A stretch of DNA of 64,000 nt. Source: Neodiprion pinetum. Lineage: Eukaryota > Arthropoda > Insecta > Hymenoptera > Diprionidae. The stretch spans positions 6,334,283 through 6,398,282 of the forward strand of contig NC_060234.1 of NCBI RefSeq assembly GCF_021155775.2. The letters run 5' to 3'. The notes beneath the pieces are model-generated. The model was not told the DNA's origin. It saw only the letters and a list, made by a program, of their open reading frames with translations, and did no database searches. Below, piece after piece: positions 60,360-64,000 of this stretch; within the stretch, counting starts at the first letter, position 1; each line of letters begins with the position of its first letter. The position numbers were made by a program, and so were the translations under genes.

Positions 60360-60680
60360 ACAATAATGGTCTTTTATGATTAGTCGATTATATTAACCGT
60401 TCAGAAGATATTCACCGTCAAACTTGTGCAATAATTATTTGTTTCGATGTACCCAAACATGGCTGGGTCTAAAAAAAAAAAAAACGAGAATTAACGATTA
60501 AAACATTTTCATGTTCATAGAAACTGAAATTTGTACAAATTTCCCCGAAACTCGTGAAATGAATTGAAATTGTTTGAATTAATAACAAAAGACTGTTAAA
60601 AATAGTGCGCATTGAAGTTTGACGGTGAATATCTTCTGAACGGTTAATTCAATCGACTGATCGTAAGAGTCCATTATTGT
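60360..60680. mobile_element. MITE with terminal inverted repeats of about 70 bp
   Basis: The left arm (60360 to about 60430) and right arm (about 60607-60680) are reverse complements over some 70 bases with a few mismatches. Ends are ACAATAATGG and CCATTATTGT, and the core TTCAGAAGATATTCACCGTC pairs in full. The internal 175 bases are AT-rich and non-coding. It lies exactly where repeat R copy 2 stops, so it may have been the breakpoint of that copy. Confidence 0.85.
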
Positions 60681-61088
60681 AGAGCAGTAAATTTCCGACA
60701 CAACAATGAGTTGCGCGTATTATAATGACTTTCCGTTAAAGAGTTATAAAATTTATAAGAAAAAAAGACATCTACCTCAAAATGATCAAACTTTAACCTT
60801 CAATAACTTCCGAACAGTGAAGTATACAAAAAAATTGTAGGCGACCTTTTCTGTAGAAAATTCAATTACCTATGAAAATATGAGACGAATTTTTTTTTTA
60901 TAAATAGTAGATACCAAGATATGTATTTTTCTTCCTCACCATAAGAAAAAAATAGAAAACTGGGAGGCGGAGGACCTTCCCATTAAAATGAAGAGCTTAT
61001 ACTTGGAGAGAATGTTTTTCAGGTCTCTACCAACCAAGTTTTCGGAGTATAAAGTGAAAAAAAAAATAGTCGATTTTTTTGGCCCACC

Positions 61089-61089
<1 letters not shown>

Positions 61090-61138
<49 letters not shown>

Positions 61139-61155
61139 TGTATTGTATATATATA
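61090..61155. repeat. TA dinucleotide microsatellite
   Basis: About 40 bases of uninterrupted TA units, followed by a degenerate TATATTG stretch. It directly borders direct repeat S copy 2. Confidence 0.9.
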
Positions 61156-61368
61156 TTTGGTCGTATTAGTCTTAACTCCTAGTTAAAATTGATATTTTAT
61201 AACAAGCTCATATTTCATAGTTTATAATCGAATTATAAATTAATACAAATTAGAAAGCAATAACCTTTTTTATTTTTCGCCAGGAAGATTATCACAAAAT
61301 TGACGATAGTCAATCGGTTATGTTTTCTTCAATTCTTGGCAATCATGATGATTTTTTTTTTATTTCAA
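61154..61368 (+). repeat. Direct repeat S, copy 2
   Basis: Matches 57793-58009 in order and orientation and ends in the same poly-T plus CAA. Downstream sequences differ: an ankyrin-like frame follows copy 1, and no recognisable coding follows copy 2. Confidence 0.75.
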
Positions 61369-63481
61369 GTCTGGCGAGATAGAGTCCTGGTAATTAATCA
61401 AAGGTCAAACATGTTTTTATTCTTTTTCTTCCAAGGATTAAAGCCCATTCAGCCAAAAATTTTTATTTATAGCGAATGTTACCATCGGGTGAATATTTTA
61501 TTCTTCTTGTGTGAGTGACAACTGGATCACCTGTTCTGTTTCCTGGACGTACTGAGGAAAAAAACTTTATTTCATTAAATGATTTAAAATCTCTGAAAAT
61601 CACTTCTTGATGTATCAGTGATATTTTTTTGTTGATTATAAATCAAATAAGCTACTTGTCCTTCATCAATTTCGTCATTGAACTGTAATCCTCTCATTTT
61701 TTTTTTCTTTTTTTTTTCTGTCGTCAATTCCAACTGTTTATAAACAATAAGGATAAACGCGACCTCTAACTTTGGATAAATGATACTTTTAATCTCATAA
61801 AGGATTGACTAGTAATATATTATTAAATACCTCCAATTGCAATAAAAATTTCGTTGTTCAATAATTTTTCTCTCATATTGTGGTTAACAAAACCAAAAGG
61901 TTAATAAATAGACCACGAGAACTTCAACAATCAAAGCTTTGCACATTTTAGTGGAGTCAGACAGTTTTCTTACTGTGAAGATTTCAGCGCTACGGATAGA
62001 CAGTTTACATGCGGCAAGTTTTCGAACTCGAAAATTCAAATTACGCGCTTACCAAGTTCAGAACATATGAAGCATGATATTCATCAGCAGAAAACCCAAA
62101 ATCAACGATTTTCGAGAAATGTGGAGCCAGACACTTTTCTACTCAGAGCGTCGATATGTAGCTTGTGAGACTATATACATACTTATAGCTACTCTCTCGG
62201 GAGTGATTAGACAAAATGATGGGGTTCGTTGAGCGTGAAAAAGTGATCAAAGAGGTATAAATAAAACACGCAAGAAAGATGCTTTTATTGGAAATACGCG
62301 TTTGCAGTTCAAAGTCTAAAACAGGACCGTTTATACAATAATATGCGTTTACGCGGCAATCTTATTTATTTTTTAACATGTGAAAGCTCAGTCAACGCAA
62401 GCCCTGGAAATGATCGACTCTTATTCTATGTTACGTATACGTGGGATTTTATTCCGGAATCAGCTCTGGCCACATTATTTACTTCAAAGTGTTTTTCTTT
62501 TATGTGTGGGTACGATCTATCAGTCTGAAACCTGATCTAATATTATTCAAAGCTTATAACAATACAAAGATAGAGGAAGGGTTTGAGTTGGATAGGAGAG
62601 AGAGAGAAACCCAGAAAAACTGTCAAACTAAATAGCAGGTAATGTGACCTCATGTTTCCCACTAACGTGGATTTGCGTCATGATCATATTTCCTGAGAAC
62701 GCGGGACAAAACTGCTATTTTTTATCTCAGGGATGAGTGAAAAAAGTACAGAGGGAATAATAAGTCACTTTCATTCCGCTTTTCAGGTAAAGAAAGTCAA
62801 CTTTATGATTGAGTCGGGAGTAATAGAATTTAGTTCAGTTTCAGGTACCTAAAATGACATGTCAAGTGAAATATGCCAACATGAGGGTATTGACGAATTT
62901 TTCAAGCATACCTCACAAATAAATTTCACAGAATTAAAAAACAAAGGCCTAATGTTTCAAAGTTTTAAATCAAACTCTACCCAGTGCCGACAACAGGGTG
63001 GATTTCCCCGGTTGAGATAGGTGTGTTTCGGACACGTTCTCAGTGGATATTTTATTGTATAAGTAATAATGCTGAAAAAAATCTGCAATTGCGAGATTTC
63101 AGTGGTGATGAGTGTTCTATCTGAGAAAAAATTTACATTATTATACCATGCAATTGCGACGAATCGCACACCCTCGAAACTTTTTTTTTCTCTTGCATTT
63201 AGAGAAAGAAAATATTGCAGTTCACTGAACGTGTTGACCAAATACGTTCGATCAGTTTGCCCTGCATTTTAGTGTCAAATGAATTTCAGTGCATCCGAGA
63301 TAAGGTCGCGCCACCGTTTTTCTTCTAGAACTATTCTCATGAATCGTACGCAAGATATATTTTTCATAAGTTTGTTACAATGATGCCAGATGTTGAAGAA
63401 AAACCTAATATTTGGTCAATTTTTCCGTTAGACTCGACCCCCGTTTTTGCCGTGATCGGAAATCGTCACAATTGACAACAG
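61369..63481. other. No recognised gene
   Basis: AT-rich DNA with poly-T runs near 61700 and 63181. A short region (about 62435-62495) resembles part of repeat R. The small frames are not recognisable. Confidence 0.4.
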
Positions 63482-63539
63482 GCAGGAACGCTCATTGTGA
63501 GGGAGATACCCGTGACAGAGGAACAAGAGCTGTTAGAAG
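63482..63539 (+). CDS. Possible small exon of an unknown gene
   Basis: A 58-base segment between an acceptor (TTGACAACAG ending 63481) and a donor (GGTAACAT from 63540) has one open frame reading AGTLIVREIPVTEEQELLE. Base composition and amino-acid use look more like coding DNA than the flanks do. Too short for a family assignment. It could belong to the same gene as the frame at the window's right edge. Confidence 0.3.
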
Positions 63540-63924
63540 GTAACATTTCTTAAATATATTCACTTTCAATGAATCAACTGTATTCAGAGTCCACCGTGTT
63601 CACTGTCATACCTGATTGTTTCTCTGCAATATATCAAAATCTTGATTCATTGCGAGAAAATGCAACCATGATTTATATATATATAATATAATATTTACGG
63701 TCCAGCCGATGATCTTCATCCGAAATAAATATTTCACTAATGCAAGTGATCATATTAAGGAAGGCACCCGAATACTGATAATGAAAGACACGCTTCAACG
63801 CAGGCTTCTTCGCTGATTTATGGATAATTTTTTTCAGGATAATCATTGACGATTGATGTGAACTCAAGTCTTGACAACCACTGATGAAAAATTTATAACT
63901 GACGGAAGAAATCAAATTTCCGGT

Positions 63925-64000
63925 ATGAAACCCAACAACGCGAACGGCGAAGTGCCAAACGTCGTAGATGATGAGTATGAAGCACGGGGCGGGCAGGGGA
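63925..64000 (+). CDS. Possible gene start running off the window
   Basis: From ATG 63925 a GC-rich frame is open to the end of the window. It begins MKPNNANGEVPNVVDDEYE and continues with a Gly-rich stretch. The composition change against AT-rich upstream DNA and the acidic, Asn-rich character suggest a true N terminus or exon. Only about 25 codons are visible, so the product cannot be named. Confidence 0.35.
   Translation, partial: MKPNNANGEVPNVVDDEYEARGGQG

Overview
The window reads as nuclear DNA of an insect. Intergenic DNA is AT-rich with many microsatellites and CpG is not depleted. The one conventional gene I can name is a Frizzled receptor whose cysteine-rich domain, transmembrane core and C-terminal tail match insect Frizzled-2. 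A hymenopteran is my best guess at the order, but only as an inference. No tRNA, rRNA or CRISPR array was recognised.

Layout. Positions 1-6040 hold no recognised gene, only CpG-rich patches. A TATA box (6045) precedes a small possible secreted ORF (6187-6411). The fz2 coding exon is 7406-9331, in one piece, after a splice acceptor at 7352. About 5 kb of low-complexity DNA follows (9.3-14.5 kb), probably including its 3' UTR. From 14.5 to 40 kb I see no convincing gene. That stretch holds a 210-bp tandem duplication, a long imperfect palindrome, a pair of NRF-1/Ewg-like palindromes, a perfect hairpin and four copies of one MITE family.

The region 40.4-60.7 kb is a nested transposon complex and the most interesting part. 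Two direct repeats of about 2.2 kb (40390-42571 and 58173-60357) bracket it. Inside lie matching 15-bp terminal inverted repeats at 42286 and 56951, each next to TA, with shared subterminal motifs at both ends. Between them are (i) an intact 339-codon ORF resembling the C-terminal half of an EnSpm/CACTA-like transposase, and (ii) a five-exon gene that I reconstructed from splice sites. It gives an uninterrupted 329-aa protein with DUF4806-like character. Intron 1 of this gene contains a decayed DIRS-type tyrosine-recombinase retrotransposon. Intron 3 contains a foldback element with a 436-bp solo LTR inside one arm. Degenerate subterminal repeats rich in ACGTAC palindromes lie before the right end.

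The last part (57.8-64 kb) holds an ankyrin-like fragment, the second long repeat, a 321-bp MITE with arms of about 70 bp, a repeated 215-bp block and possible exons of a gene running off the right edge.

fz2 would act in Wnt reception. The transposase fragment and the DUF4806-like gene lie in the same orientation inside one set of termini and may form one transposon cassette. The exons stayed open while the retroelement in their intron decayed, which suggests that the DUF4806-like gene is under selection or has been domesticated.
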